Source: a virus
Length of the DNA stretch: 31,713 nt
Virus record (IMG/VR): IMGVR_UViG_3300022745_000118
Coordinates: 1-31,713 of that record
Direction: 5' to 3' (one strand)
Under the pieces are notes generated by a model. That model worked only from the letters and a program-made list of their open reading frames with translations, did not search any database and was not told the DNA's origin. A program made the position numbers and the translations under genes. Shown in pieces: positions 8,138-16,202 of the stretch; the stretch's first letter is position 1, and every line of letters begins with the position of its first letter.

Positions 8138-8856
8138 ACAACCCACCAGTTTGCGTTGTCAGAGATCAGGGTGATCGCAGTGTACCGAACCGATGTCACG
8201 GCGGTAGTGCCACCATCGATCGTCTGGCCGCCACTCGCCGCGAGCGTCATCGTACCTGCGACAGTCAGCTTGAAGGTCATCTTCGCGGTGTTGCCAACCG
8301 CCGTCGGCAATGTGACCGTCACCGCCGCACCGGTAACCAGCACGACGATTTCGCCGGTGGTGGTGGTCTCCGAATATGATGCGTTGTGGCTCGATACGCT
8401 ATATCCGCTGCCTCCGCCGCCACCGCCCGGCGTGCCCCACGCAGGATCAGCGCCAGCACCAAATGTCTCGAGAAATTGCCCCGACGTACCTGGTGCCAGA
8501 ACCTTCCATCCTGCCGAACTGGCATAGATCAGCGATCCTTGAGCCGCCCCCAGACCCGCCAGCAACGCCAGCACCGACGTCTGCGGCGTGCGTCGCGCCA
8601 GCCGCGACGCCCCGCTGAATTGCTCGACCACGCCCTTGACGATGCCGACAACCTGGCTCGTCGACAGCCGGGTGGTGGTCATGGTCTCGACCACGCCACC
8701 GGTTCCGTTCACCGAAGCCCACAGCTTCTCGAGGAACTCGAGCGCGGTAATGCTCAGGTAGACATCGCCTCCCGACGAGACCCTGCCCCACGGCAGGTTC
8801 AGGACTGGAGGCGGTGATTGCCCAGATGAGCCGGCCGGGGTTTCCGGGTTAGTCAT
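8134..8856 (-). CDS. Tail fibre-like protein
   Basis: A 240-residue protein. The N-terminal 70 residues are probably for attachment. Residues about 105-145 carry the phage fibre motif GSLIYASSAGWKVLAPGTSGQ..., followed by a poly-Gly linker (PGGGGGGSG). The C-terminal about 90 residues form a beta-rich domain ending LISDNANWWVV, as in many phage fibre and receptor-binding tips. It lies just downstream of the gp10-like hub gene (TAG then ATG within 5 nt). Receptor binding is inferred from this motif layout. Confidence 0.75.
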   Translation of the reverse strand: MTNPETPAGSSGQSPPPVLNLPWGRVSSGGDVYLSITALEFLEKLWASVNGTGGVVETMTTTRLSTSQVVGIVKGVVEQFSGASRLARRTPQTSVLALLAGLGAAQGSLIYASSAGWKVLAPGTSGQFLETFGAGADPAWGTPGGGGGGSGYSVSSHNASYSETTTTGEIVVLVTGAAVTVTLPTAVGNTAKMTFKLTVAGTMTLAASGGQTIDGGTTAVTSVRYTAITLISDNANWWVV

Positions 8857-8857
8857 G

Positions 8858-10255
8858 CTACATGCCCAGGCTCAGGTCGCCATAGGCCCCTATGATCGTC
8901 CGCGGCACCGGGTCGGTGATGATGAGTTGCCACGACATCTGGCGGCCCTGTCCCTGTCCCATCCATCGCAGGCGCTTTGTCGTCTCCCCGATCTTCCCCA
9001 TCGACCGCCACATCTGCGCATGCGACCAATTGACGCCCCCGTCGGTCGATCGACGCAACATGACTTGCGGATCGCTGCCGGAGCCGTCGCCAACGCCAGC
9101 CTGAATGTCGATCTCGAAGCGCGAGCAGTAGACGCGCTTGCGGTCCTTGTGCTGGTCCAGCGTCTGGATCAGACCCCGGATCGGATTGCCGAACTCGGTG
9201 TAGGTGTACCAGTCCTGCCTGCCGATGTCGCCGCTTAGCGAATCGCCGAAGTAGACGTCGTCGTAAACCATGAGCACGGTCGAAACGCGCCACATGCCGA
9301 GCCGATTGAACGATTCGTCGACCGAGTCGCGTTCGTGCCATTTGCCTGTGGAGATGTCGAAGATGATCGATCGATCCGCGCCGGGCATGCTCAGGCTGAC
9401 AAACTTGTGCCCTTCCCACGACCACGCCATCGAAAAGGCGTCGGTAATCTGGGTCGCATCCTCGATCACATGCTCGACCGGGTGCGTCGATACGCGCAAC
9501 GGGGTGTTGGCCTGCAACCGGTAATACGTGTGGTCCGAGCCCAGGAAGAAGATCGCGCCGTCGAGCTTGACGATCGTGAAGGGCGAGATGCACCCATAAT
9601 TGACGATTCCGCCGGTGTAGCGCTGGAACGGGAAATTCGCGGTCCCCGCATCGTACCAAATCTCGATGTGATCGGTGCAGAAGATGAACAGCAACTGGAG
9701 GTTCTGCACCGTCGCGACGACATAGCCCGGCTCGCCTTCGGCGCTCGCAAAGTCGAGGCCATTGAAGGTCAGCCCATCATACAGCGCAGACAGGAACCAT
9801 TCGTTGGTTCCGGCCCGGTCGAAGATGAAATAGCCGTCCATGAATGTGACGGTGTTTGCCGGATAGAACGCTGGCGCCGTGATCTGCACCAGGCCGCCGC
9901 TGATCGAGTATATCCAGCCGGCGGCGCCATTGACGATGCACAACTGCGAACCGTTGTCGGCCATGCTCACGCGACCGGATCCGGTAATGCCGGTGCCAAC
10001 CTCGGTCACCACGCCGGTCGAACTGACCGAGTAGAGCGAGGTTCCCGACACGACGTACTGCACGCCCAGGAACTTCCATGCCCCGCGGTGCGCAGTGCCC
10101 GCCGTTGCTGACACGCTGGCACCAGGAACACCGAACAGCGGAGCCTGTCCCTTCGCCTCGGGTGGCTGGCGCTCGACGAAGAAATTGACCAGCGTGCCGT
10201 TCGACAACTGCGGCGAACGGCTGACTGCAAATTCTGTGGAGAGAATGACGTCCAT
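8858..10255 (-). CDS. P22 gp10-like tail hub (packaged DNA stabilisation protein)
   Basis: A 465-residue protein, close to the roughly 470 residues of P22 gp10. The N-terminus (NFFVERQPPEAKGQAPLFGVPG) and the AWKFLGVQYVVSGTSLYSV segment at about 59-77 match the family of phage stabilisation proteins. Repeated beta-propeller-like strands follow (WEGHKFVSLSMPGADRSIIFD). In P22, gp10 binds the gp4 adaptor and plugs the portal channel so DNA stays in the head. The gp4-like gene lies directly upstream, giving the P22 order. It stands with the strongest functional calls in the window. Confidence 0.88.
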   Translation of the reverse strand: MDVILSTEFAVSRSPQLSNGTLVNFFVERQPPEAKGQAPLFGVPGASVSATAGTAHRGAWKFLGVQYVVSGTSLYSVSSTGVVTEVGTGITGSGRVSMADNGSQLCIVNGAAGWIYSISGGLVQITAPAFYPANTVTFMDGYFIFDRAGTNEWFLSALYDGLTFNGLDFASAEGEPGYVVATVQNLQLLFIFCTDHIEIWYDAGTANFPFQRYTGGIVNYGCISPFTIVKLDGAIFFLGSDHTYYRLQANTPLRVSTHPVEHVIEDATQITDAFSMAWSWEGHKFVSLSMPGADRSIIFDISTGKWHERDSVDESFNRLGMWRVSTVLMVYDDVYFGDSLSGDIGRQDWYTYTEFGNPIRGLIQTLDQHKDRKRVYCSRFEIDIQAGVGDGSGSDPQVMLRRSTDGGVNWSHAQMWRSMGKIGETTKRLRWMGQGQGRQMSWQLIITDPVPRTIIGAYGDLSLGM

Positions 10256-10258
10256 GGC

Positions 10259-11209
10259 TCAGTCGTAGTCCACCCCGAACTGGATCGGCTCGCTCTCGCG
10301 GTCATAACTGATCGCGAGGTCGCCGTATTTTTCCATGTTCTTCATGATCAGCATCTGCCGTGCCGGAGGCGTCTCGTAGAGCGGCATGAGATCATTGCAC
10401 AGGTTCCACAACAGCGGGCTCACCCACTCCCGGGGAAAGTCCATGGTGTCGGTCGAATTGATGAAATCCTGCAAGGGCCGATACCACGTGAAGCGCACGG
10501 CGAACGGCGCGGTGTTGGGTGTCGGCCACACGTAGAGCAGCCCGCGATCGAGCCGCGGAGAATAGAAGAAATTGGTCGGGGTGCCCTGCGATGCCTTGTT
10601 GGGCAGGTCCATGTATTCCTGCCGGGACAGCACGTTAAGCGGGTTCTCGAACTGGCCAGCGAGGCGCAAGAGCCGCGCCGCCGGCACCTTGAGCGGACGG
10701 CTGATCGCAGTCGTGTAGTCGAGAACATAGTTGCCCGCCGACGAGATCGACGGAAGCGGGTTTGTCAAGGTCACCGTGAGACCGGACGGCGCGCCGTTCA
10801 CCGTGGTCCAGAAGGTTGCCTGGTTGTCGAGGATGATGCCGATATGATCACCCGAAGCAATGCCGGCAATGCTCGAGACGTTGATCGTCGTGGTCGCTGT
10901 TGCGGCAGCCTGCGTCAACTGGGTCTGGGTCCAGTCGCTGGCATCGGTGCATTGATCGTTCGTTCCCGGTCCACCGATCACATACTCATTCTGCCCGGAT
11001 TGAAGGAAAAGAACCGCCTCCTCCTCGGTCCACACATGCAGCCCGGTCGCCTGCGCCGCCGTGACGATCGCGTTCAATTGGAACAAGGCGACGGCGTACA
11101 TTTCGCCGGTCGGATCCTCGTCCTCGGCAATCACACCCAACAGGCGGTATGCCTGGGTGATCATCTCGACCACGGACGGGTTGTACGTGATGTCGCCGCT
11201 GGTGGTCAT
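10259..11209 (-). CDS. P22 gp4-like head-tail adaptor
   Basis: A 316-residue protein. The N-terminal helical region (VEMITQAYRLLGVIAEDED..., residues 11-60) and HVWTEEEAVLFLQSGQ-type motif resemble tail accessory adaptors of P22-like podoviruses. A beta-rich insert at about 95-175 (TTTINVSSIAGIASGDHIGII) is followed by a helical C-terminal part with RLLRLAGQF and FTWYRPLQDF. P22 gp4 has about 166 residues, so this version is nearly twice as long. It precedes the gp10-like hub gene by 3 nt. The adaptor role is inferred from similarity and order. Confidence 0.7.
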   Translation of the reverse strand: MTTSGDITYNPSVVEMITQAYRLLGVIAEDEDPTGEMYAVALFQLNAIVTAAQATGLHVWTEEEAVLFLQSGQNEYVIGGPGTNDQCTDASDWTQTQLTQAAATATTTINVSSIAGIASGDHIGIILDNQATFWTTVNGAPSGLTVTLTNPLPSISSAGNYVLDYTTAISRPLKVPAARLLRLAGQFENPLNVLSRQEYMDLPNKASQGTPTNFFYSPRLDRGLLYVWPTPNTAPFAVRFTWYRPLQDFINSTDTMDFPREWVSPLLWNLCNDLMPLYETPPARQMLIMKNMEKYGDLAISYDRESEPIQFGVDYD

Positions 11210-11659
11210 CTAGCCGTTCCCCCCGAAATCCCAGACTTGTGCGCCGACATCGACTTTGCGGGTCACTGCCGGCGTGAAGCTGATCGTCGATCCGGCAATA
11301 CCGGTGATGGTCGCACGGAACATCGTTCCGTCGGACAGCATGATGCGAATCTTGTCGCCGATGGTAAAGCCGCTCGTCGAGTCCACCTGAACGGCCAGGG
11401 CGCCGATCGCCACAGCACTCGTCGCCGTGGTCCAGACCGGACCAACGAAGGTATCCGGCGCGACCGGCCGTGCATCAGGCACAGTCTGATCGTCCTTGGT
11501 GCCGCGCACGAAGTCCTGCGGGTGCCTGACCTCATAGACCCGCTTGTCGACGATCTGGCTATCCCACTGCTTAAGCGTTTGCTCCATGCGCGTGGGGAAG
11601 CCGGTCTTGTCGTCCTGCCGGTAGAAGCTGCCGGGCCGAAAATGGTAATGGCGTCCCAT
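11210..11659 (-). CDS. Probable neck or tail-accessory protein
   Basis: A 149-residue protein. The N-terminal half is Arg/Asp/Gln-rich (MGRHYHFRPGSFYRQDDKTG, then YEVRHPQDFVRGTKDDQTVPDA). The C-terminal half is a small beta domain with FTIGDKIRIMLSDGTMFRATI at about 107-127. The stop TAG directly abuts the next ATG, and a GAGG ribosome site lies 7 nt before its own ATG. This small protein type is common beside gp4-like adaptors in podoviruses; its exact role is not known to me. Confidence 0.7.
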   Translation of the reverse strand: MGRHYHFRPGSFYRQDDKTGFPTRMEQTLKQWDSQIVDKRVYEVRHPQDFVRGTKDDQTVPDARPVAPDTFVGPVWTTATSAVAIGALAVQVDSTSGFTIGDKIRIMLSDGTMFRATITGIAGSTISFTPAVTRKVDVGAQVWDFGGNG

Positions 11660-11668
11660 TGCAGCGCC

Positions 11669-12928
11669 TCATGGTGTGGTCGTCAGACTGGAGCCGTCTC
11701 GCATGTTGATGTTGTTGGCCCAGGTGCCGTTGAACACGAACGCCCCCGAGGTCGGGTAGAACGGCCCGTTCTGGAAGCCTTGCAGGGTGCCGGTGTTGTA
11801 GCTGCCGCCGCCCGACGTGAACACGTAGTTGTTCGCCACGTAGGGCCTCTGGATCGATCCCGCCGGCGGATTGTTGCCGGTGAGCTGCGCGAACTGGAGA
11901 CACGCCGGGCTGTCGGTCAGCCCGCCCGAGCCGGGATCGTTGTGCCCGGTGTTGCCGATGCACACGGCGACGTTGTGATCGATCTCCGGCCCCCAGGCGA
12001 CGCGCGTGCCAAGATCGCCGATCCGCACGAAGCTGTTGGCCGCGGTTGGCACCCCCGCCACCGCGACCGGCTGGTAGAACAGGTTGCCATAGACGTGGAA
12101 GTGGTTGATGTCGGCCAGCCCCGGCGTCGCCGGATTGTTAGCCGATCCTGGTCCGGCCCATGACTGCACCGCGTCGCCATGCACGTTCGCGCCGCCGGTG
12201 CCGATCGAGACGAAGCTGTTGTAGCGGATCGTCGCGCCGCGCGGATAGTCGTAATAGCCGCCGCAGTCGATCGCGTCGCCGCCGCTGTTGATGAACCGGT
12301 TATACTCGATCAGGATAGACCCGCTCGAAGGGCACATTATCTCGTAATCGGCATTGCCGCCGATGAAGTTGGCGCCGTCGAAGGTGTTGTGGTGAAACCA
12401 GACGTCGCCGAGATACTGGTTCGCCGCCTGGCTCTGGACGAGCGGCGCATTGGTGTTGTTGATCAGCGCGAACTTGCTGTTCCTGACTTCGAGATTGTTC
12501 GTGAAATTGCCGTCCATGTAGAGCGTGTAGCCGGTGGTGAAGTCCCACCCGTCGATCACGATGTTGCCGCAGCCGCCCTGCGTGCGCACGAGATTGCCCG
12601 AGAGATAGACGCACGTCGGCAGCGTATCGACGCCGAAGGTCTTGTAGGTCTGCCCGCTGCTGGTCCCCACCGGGTAATCGACGTCGGGCACCGCCCAGGC
12701 CGGCCGCAACGTGAGCGTGACGCCGGCCTCGTTGGTCCCGCTCGAAAGGTCCAGCAGGTGCGGGTGCGCGATCGTGCCCACCGTGGCCCCCACTGAACCG
12801 TCGCGCCAGGCGCCGGAAAGCACACGAGGCGGCGCGGCGAAGGCCAGCCCGGCCACGCATCCGACGATAGCCATGGCCAGCAGCAGGCCGGCAATCTCGC
12901 GCAGCGCTCTGCGAAGCCGCGGCGGCAT
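11669..12928 (-). CDS. Secreted parallel beta-helix protein (tailspike-like or lyase-like)
   Basis: A 419-residue protein. Residues 1-32 look like a Sec signal peptide: an Arg-rich start (MPPRLRRALR), a hydrophobic core (LLLAMAIVGCVAGLAF) and a likely cut near AFA|APP. IVGC at 21-24 also fits a lipoprotein box. The body has repeated turns of the right-handed parallel beta-helix kind: NNLEVRNSKF, WFHHNTFDG, IEYNRFINSGGDAIDCGG, IRYNSFVSIG, VYGNLFYQP and VANNYVF. Such folds occur in tailspikes and polysaccharide lyases. The start at 12928 overlaps the previous stop (TGATG); an upstream extension to 13201 only rereads the neighbour out of frame. A signal peptide on a tail-module protein is unusual. 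Catalytic residues cannot be named. Confidence 0.75.
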   Translation of the reverse strand: MPPRLRRALREIAGLLLAMAIVGCVAGLAFAAPPRVLSGAWRDGSVGATVGTIAHPHLLDLSSGTNEAGVTLTLRPAWAVPDVDYPVGTSSGQTYKTFGVDTLPTCVYLSGNLVRTQGGCGNIVIDGWDFTTGYTLYMDGNFTNNLEVRNSKFALINNTNAPLVQSQAANQYLGDVWFHHNTFDGANFIGGNADYEIMCPSSGSILIEYNRFINSGGDAIDCGGYYDYPRGATIRYNSFVSIGTGGANVHGDAVQSWAGPGSANNPATPGLADINHFHVYGNLFYQPVAVAGVPTAANSFVRIGDLGTRVAWGPEIDHNVAVCIGNTGHNDPGSGGLTDSPACLQFAQLTGNNPPAGSIQRPYVANNYVFTSGGGSYNTGTLQGFQNGPFYPTSGAFVFNGTWANNINMRDGSSLTTTP

Positions 12929-13773
12929 CAGTTGTAACTGTAGTTGACCGTCACCCCGGTGGCGGCAGCGGTGTTGTCGGTCGAGGCGTTGCCGCCGGTC
13001 AGGCACCACGCGATGCCATTGGCGAACTTGAGACCAAACTGGCCAAGGCTGGGAGCCGCGAGCGGAGCGGTCGCGCCGGCCGTGGCCGCGAACGCGCCGA
13101 CTTCGCCGGTCCCGCTCGAGCAGGTCGGCGCCGATGCGCTGTCGTAGAGCCGCAGGTAGTAGACGGTGCTCGCGGCGATGTTGCTGATCGTCAGGCTGCA
13201 CAGCGTCCCTGCGCTCGCCTTGATGTTGGTCGAGTTGGTGGTCGCCGCCGAGCGGAACACGCCAGGCGTGCAGCCGCCGATCGTCGTGGCGGCCAGATTG
13301 ACGGTCAGCGCCGACTGGTTGCTTGCGATCACCACGGGAGCGCTGTTGGCCATGGTGGCCTGCCCGTTGGCGTTCAGGCCGTTGGGCGAGAGCGCCACGA
13401 CAAGCGCGGGATCGGTCGCCCCCGCCGCCGTGCTGGCAGCCTTGACTGCTGTGATGTTCGTGCCGTCCGTTACCTTGGAGATCGTGCGAAGATCACCGGA
13501 CAGGTTGAGGCTGAGCGCCTGGTTGGTCGCATTGTTGACGTAGCTTGGCGCCGCAGTGGTCGACGTGCCTCCGACCGCGCCACCGCCGCCGCTACCCGCC
13601 GTGCACAGCGTTCCGGTCGTGTCCTGCGTGATCGAGCGGTTCTGGCCGCTCGAATAGGTGCTGGGCGGCGTGCCGCACGTGGTAACGACGGTTGCGCTCG
13701 ACTGCGCATGAGCGATGATCGGCAGCGCCAGCACGGCGACAAGAAACGCTGCGATGCGCTTGATGAAGGTCAC
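12928..13773 (-). CDS. Secreted beta-rich protein of unknown function
   Basis: A 281-residue protein with a clear Sec signal peptide: basic MTFIKRIAAF, hydrophobic LVAVLALPII, cut at AHA|QS (residues 23-24). The mature part starts with a Cys-containing stretch (SSATVVTTCGTPPSTY), then a Gly/Ser/Thr-rich linker, then beta-rich Ala/Asn/Thr segments with several Cys (GGCTPGVF, GTLCSLTIS, SAPTCSSG, AWCLTGG) that could form disulfides outside the cytoplasm. The GTG start overlaps the upstream stop (GTGA), with AAGGAG 11 nt before it. It is translationally linked to the beta-helix gene. Similar signal-bearing proteins occur in other phage tail modules, but the function is unknown to me. Confidence 0.7.
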   Translation of the reverse strand: MTFIKRIAAFLVAVLALPIIAHAQSSATVVTTCGTPPSTYSSGQNRSITQDTTGTLCTAGSGGGGAVGGTSTTAAPSYVNNATNQALSLNLSGDLRTISKVTDGTNITAVKAASTAAGATDPALVVALSPNGLNANGQATMANSAPVVIASNQSALTVNLAATTIGGCTPGVFRSAATTNSTNIKASAGTLCSLTISNIAASTVYYLRLYDSASAPTCSSGTGEVGAFAATAGATAPLAAPSLGQFGLKFANGIAWCLTGGNASTDNTAAATGVTVNYSYN

Positions 13774-14201
13774 GACTGGGGAACTCCTTTTCGCAGACGC
13801 AGAATCACCGAATACGTCGCACCGACGATCGGGGATTTGGTCACCAGTTTGATCGAGCCGGTTGCGCCAGCGAGGCCCGACGGAACTCGGATCCCGCCGA
13901 AAGAGCGCCAGTCGAAATCCTCCGGCGCATTGCCGAGCGCCAGAATGTCCTGATCAGCGGTCGCCTCCCAGCGCATCATCAGCTTCATGTCCTGCACGTC
14001 ATAGTGCAGCCCGATTATCTTCGTGAAGATGCCGGGATAGATGATCTGCCCGCCGGGGGCGGTCACACCGAACGACCCCCCCGACGTTGCGTTGTAGATC
14101 GTGACCGATTCCCCGTCCGTGCCGTCACTTACCTGCGTCGCGCGAATGACCACGTTGCGGTAGTTGTTCGTGATCACTTGGAGCGTGTTCGTGCTCGCCA
14201 T
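13770..14201 (-). CDS. Small virion protein, unknown
   Basis: A 143-residue beta-rich protein (VVIRATQVSDGTDGESVTIYN, KIIGLHYDVQDMKLMMRWEA, FDWRSFGGIRVPSGLAG, TYSVILRLRKG). This layout, with a mid-protein WEATADQDILALGNAPEDFDWRSFGG-type stretch, recurs in podovirus structural modules and I take it as a head or tail surface protein. It shares a GTGA overlap with the next gene. No specific function can be assigned. Confidence 0.7.
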   Translation of the reverse strand: MASTNTLQVITNNYRNVVIRATQVSDGTDGESVTIYNATSGGSFGVTAPGGQIIYPGIFTKIIGLHYDVQDMKLMMRWEATADQDILALGNAPEDFDWRSFGGIRVPSGLAGATGSIKLVTKSPIVGATYSVILRLRKGVPQS

Positions 14202-14225
14202 GGCTCAAGCCCTTTCCAGCACGCC

Positions 14226-15161
14226 TTACGCCTGGCTCACCCCGAACAGGCCGGTGGTCGGGTTGCTCACGAGCGCCGAGAGAGATGGCGCGATCGTGAC
14301 GATCAGCCGCTTGGTGCCGTCGGACGCGGACTGGGTGGCATAGGTTCCGCGAACGTCCCCGGTCGTGGTCGTCGCAGCCGACGTGACCGCAGCGACAAAG
14401 CCGGTGTTCGCCGTGATCCACGCATTGTTCCAGTTGATCGACACATCGCCGAAGAAACTGGCCAGCATGCCGAACCCGAAGATGTCGGCGGTCCCTACCG
14501 AGTAGTTGTGCGCGTCGGTAAACTGGGGCGTGACCGACGTGACCACCTTGAACGTCTTGGTCGTGTTCGCAGTCACCGCGCCGGCGCCGACCGTGAGAAG
14601 CTGGCTCATCGGGTAGCCGTAGACGTCGAACCCGCGAATCAGGAAGTTACCGCCGGTAGCGCTGGCCGACCCGGTGATCGAGACGCCGCGCCCGACATAG
14701 GTTGCACGATCATAGAACCCGGTCTGGAACGATCCGCCCTGACCGAACACCTGCAGCGAGGGCAGTCCGTCGATCGCCACGCCGGACGATTGCGACAGGC
14801 CGCTCGGCATGAAGAACGCCGGGGCATTGGCCGAAAGCACGGTGATTCCCGCGCCACTGGCCGCAACCAGCGTCATCGCGGTCCCGTTGACCACGTTCGC
14901 CGCCGCCGCGATGTTGTTGGTCGCGATCGTGCTCGGCGCGACATTGGCGATGACGATGTCACCGCACCCGTACCAGCCAACCACGCCGGGCTGCTTGGTG
15001 GACGAGCCACGCGAGTTCGCCGCCATGCGGTGATCCTGGATTCCGTTACCGAGGAAATCCATGCTCGGCGCGGCGTTCAGCGGGAAGCCGGCATTGCCGG
15101 TGTTGGCAAAGCGGCCAAGGACGCGGTGAACCGGGGCGAAAAAGGTAGTGGCAGCACCCAT
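14226..15161 (-). CDS. Structural protein, unknown role
   Basis: A 311-residue Gly/Ala/Thr/Ser-rich protein with predicted mostly beta secondary structure and no signal peptide. Notable stretches are GFPLNAAPSMDFLGNGIQDHRMAANSR near the N-terminus, GFYDRATYVGRGVSITGSASATGGNFLIRGFDVYGYP in the middle, and FGMLASFFGDVSINWNNAWITAN. It recurs in podovirus virion modules but I know no assigned role. The ATG is preceded by GGAG, and a candidate promoter plus a leader hairpin lie in the 93 nt before it. Confidence 0.7.
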   Translation of the reverse strand: MGAATTFFAPVHRVLGRFANTGNAGFPLNAAPSMDFLGNGIQDHRMAANSRGSSTKQPGVVGWYGCGDIVIANVAPSTIATNNIAAAANVVNGTAMTLVAASGAGITVLSANAPAFFMPSGLSQSSGVAIDGLPSLQVFGQGGSFQTGFYDRATYVGRGVSITGSASATGGNFLIRGFDVYGYPMSQLLTVGAGAVTANTTKTFKVVTSVTPQFTDAHNYSVGTADIFGFGMLASFFGDVSINWNNAWITANTGFVAAVTSAATTTTGDVRGTYATQSASDGTKRLIVTIAPSLSALVSNPTTGLFGVSQA

Positions 15162-15181
15162 TGCTATGATCTCCGTTGCCG

Positions 15182-15199
15182 GACCCCACTACAGGGGTC
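15182..15199. other. Leader hairpin upstream of the gene at 15161
   Basis: GACCCC, a six-base loop, then GGGGTC, in the presumed 5' leader of the minus-strand gene starting at 15161, about 20 nt before its ATG. On the plus strand it is followed by TCTTTC, a weak U-tract. It is probably an mRNA structure rather than a terminator. Confidence 0.4.
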
Positions 15200-15240
15200 T
15201 TTCAGAAACGGGCTTAGCAGTGGCTTCTCTGCCCGGGCAC

Positions 15241-15269
15241 CTTATCGCCGCATTCTAACCGCCAGTCAA
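15241..15269 (-). promoter_or_regulatory. Candidate promoter for the virion gene cluster
   Basis: On the minus strand: TTGACT (5 of 6 to the -35 consensus), 17 nt, GATAAG (4 of 6 to the -10 consensus). The -35 lies at the 3' end of the gene ending at 15255. Transcription would start near 15234 and give a leader of about 70 nt that includes the hairpin at 15182-15199. The TTGA...17 nt layout recurs at 29623-29651 and 30553-30581. Confidence 0.5.
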
Positions 15270-15542
15270 TTGCGGGCGCTGTCGCGAGTTGTGGCGCCGC
15301 TCGGACGCGTAGGCCATGAGATCGTGCCGGCCGAGACGCTCGAATTCCATCAGTTGCCAGATGCCGGTGCGGAGAATGCCTCGAGCCACCGCCTCGTCAT
15401 CACCTGGGCGCATGCCCAGCTCATAGAGAAGGCCACCGAGCCGGACCTTGGCAACAAGGCAGCCTCGATCATCGACCGAAATCGGGGTCGTGAAATCATC
15501 GGGAACGGGCTGGACGAACAGTGTTGAGGGGAAGTCTCTCAC
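15255..15542 (-). CDS. Small phage protein, unknown
   Basis: A 95-residue protein starting with GTG at 15542, which overlaps the previous stop (GTGA). It contains VDDRGCLVAKVRLGGLLYELGM (23-44) and a polar helical C-terminal part (DLMAYASERRHN). A longer reading of the frame to 15752 only passes through the gene at 15539-15718 out of frame. No domain is recognised. Confidence 0.65.
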   Translation of the reverse strand: MRDFPSTLFVQPVPDDFTTPISVDDRGCLVAKVRLGGLLYELGMRPGDDEAVARGILRTGIWQLMEFERLGRHDLMAYASERRHNSRQRPQLTGG

Positions 15543-15718
15543 TTCCGCAGTCCCTTGAGGGTCTTGGCAAGCCGGGCTTCCCGGCCAAGCTTCCCCTTGG
15601 CCTTGGTCGCCTTGGCCAGTTTCTTGGCGGGAATCTTCTCGCCTTCGGGGACGCCGAGCGCACGATGCAGCGCGCCCTTGTTCCTGGTTGCACCAGCGAT
15701 CCAGTTCTTGCCTGCCAT
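15539..15718 (-). CDS. Small basic Lys/Ala-rich phage protein
   Basis: A 59-residue protein (MAGKNWIAGATRNKGALHRA, then Lys/Ala-rich KKLAKATKAKGKLG and a basic end). A CGGAGG ribosome site precedes the ATG. The NKGALHRALGVPEGEKIPAKKL-type layout is common as a small phage protein of unknown function. The high positive charge suggests nucleic-acid contact, but this is a guess. Its stop overlaps the start of the next gene. Confidence 0.7.
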   Translation of the reverse strand: MAGKNWIAGATRNKGALHRALGVPEGEKIPAKKLAKATKAKGKLGREARLAKTLKGLRK

Positions 15719-15787
15719 GGAAACCTCCGCAGGTTTCCGGGGACGGCTTCAACCTTGGTCGGATTAAGCCGCCGCCCCCGGAAGCGT

Positions 15788-16015
15788 TCAGGCCATCGGA
15801 TCGCGCGTGAAATGGTCGCGCGCGCCCTTGCCAATGCCGTGGTCCGGCGCACCCTGATTGCCGCCAACAGCAGCGGAGCGGGCCGAATCGTCCATGGGAT
15901 CGTGGCTCATGCCGACGTCGGGGTGCTTGTCGGTGCGCCCGGGGTGCGGGCCAACGCCGAAATTGCCGCTGTTGCCAGCGCCCGCCATCCGCTTGTGTGC
16001 GTTCATGCCGTCCAT
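15788..16015 (-). CDS. Small Gly/His/Asp-rich protein, unknown
   Basis: A 75-residue protein rich in Gly, His, Asp and Met (MDGMNAHKRMAGAGNSGNFG, MSHDPMDDSARS), probably disordered. GAAGGTGA lies 5 nt before the ATG at 16015 and decides the start; an ATG 48 nt upstream in the same frame has no such site. Unknown function. Confidence 0.6.
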   Translation of the reverse strand: MDGMNAHKRMAGAGNSGNFGVGPHPGRTDKHPDVGMSHDPMDDSARSAAVGGNQGAPDHGIGKGARDHFTRDPMA

Positions 16016-16202
16016 GGGATCACCTTCCGATGAGATTTGGTGTCGAAGCCGGTGGAATATCACGCAAGGGGGATGGCAACAATAGCGCCTTCCGGTTATA
16101 CGTAGCTTGCTTCGGGTAGTCCCCTGCCCGTGGCGATGCGGCCAAACTCAGCCCCCGGCGGTCCATTGATCACCGGGGGCTTTTTGCGTTCCGTCAGGAA
16201 CT
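16016..16202. other. Non-coding gap with a hairpin, no gene seen
   Basis: A 187-nt stretch without a convincing gene. It holds the hairpin described at 16151-16185 and, on the minus strand near 16098-16103, TATAAC (5 of 6 to a -10 element) without a good -35. Any promoter for the gene at 16015 would lie here. Confidence 0.5.
16151..16185 (+). terminator. Hairpin with T-run, terminator in plus orientation
   Basis: GCCCCCGG, a 14-base loop, CCGGGGGC, then TTTTT on the plus strand. On the minus strand it directly follows the gene ending at 16203, but its T-run there is broken (CTGAGTTT). It is therefore a clear rho-independent terminator for plus-strand transcripts and possibly a weak one for the minus-strand gene. 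Confidence 0.6.

Noticed and set aside
12929-13201. Upstream extension of the beta-helix gene
   Set aside because: The added residues are Arg/Gln-rich and come from out-of-frame reading of the preceding gene; the TGATG overlap and signal peptide fix the start at 12928.
14004-15527. Plus-strand open frame of 507 codons
   Set aside because: Shadow of the virion genes on the minus strand, with extreme Arg/His content and no recognisable motif.
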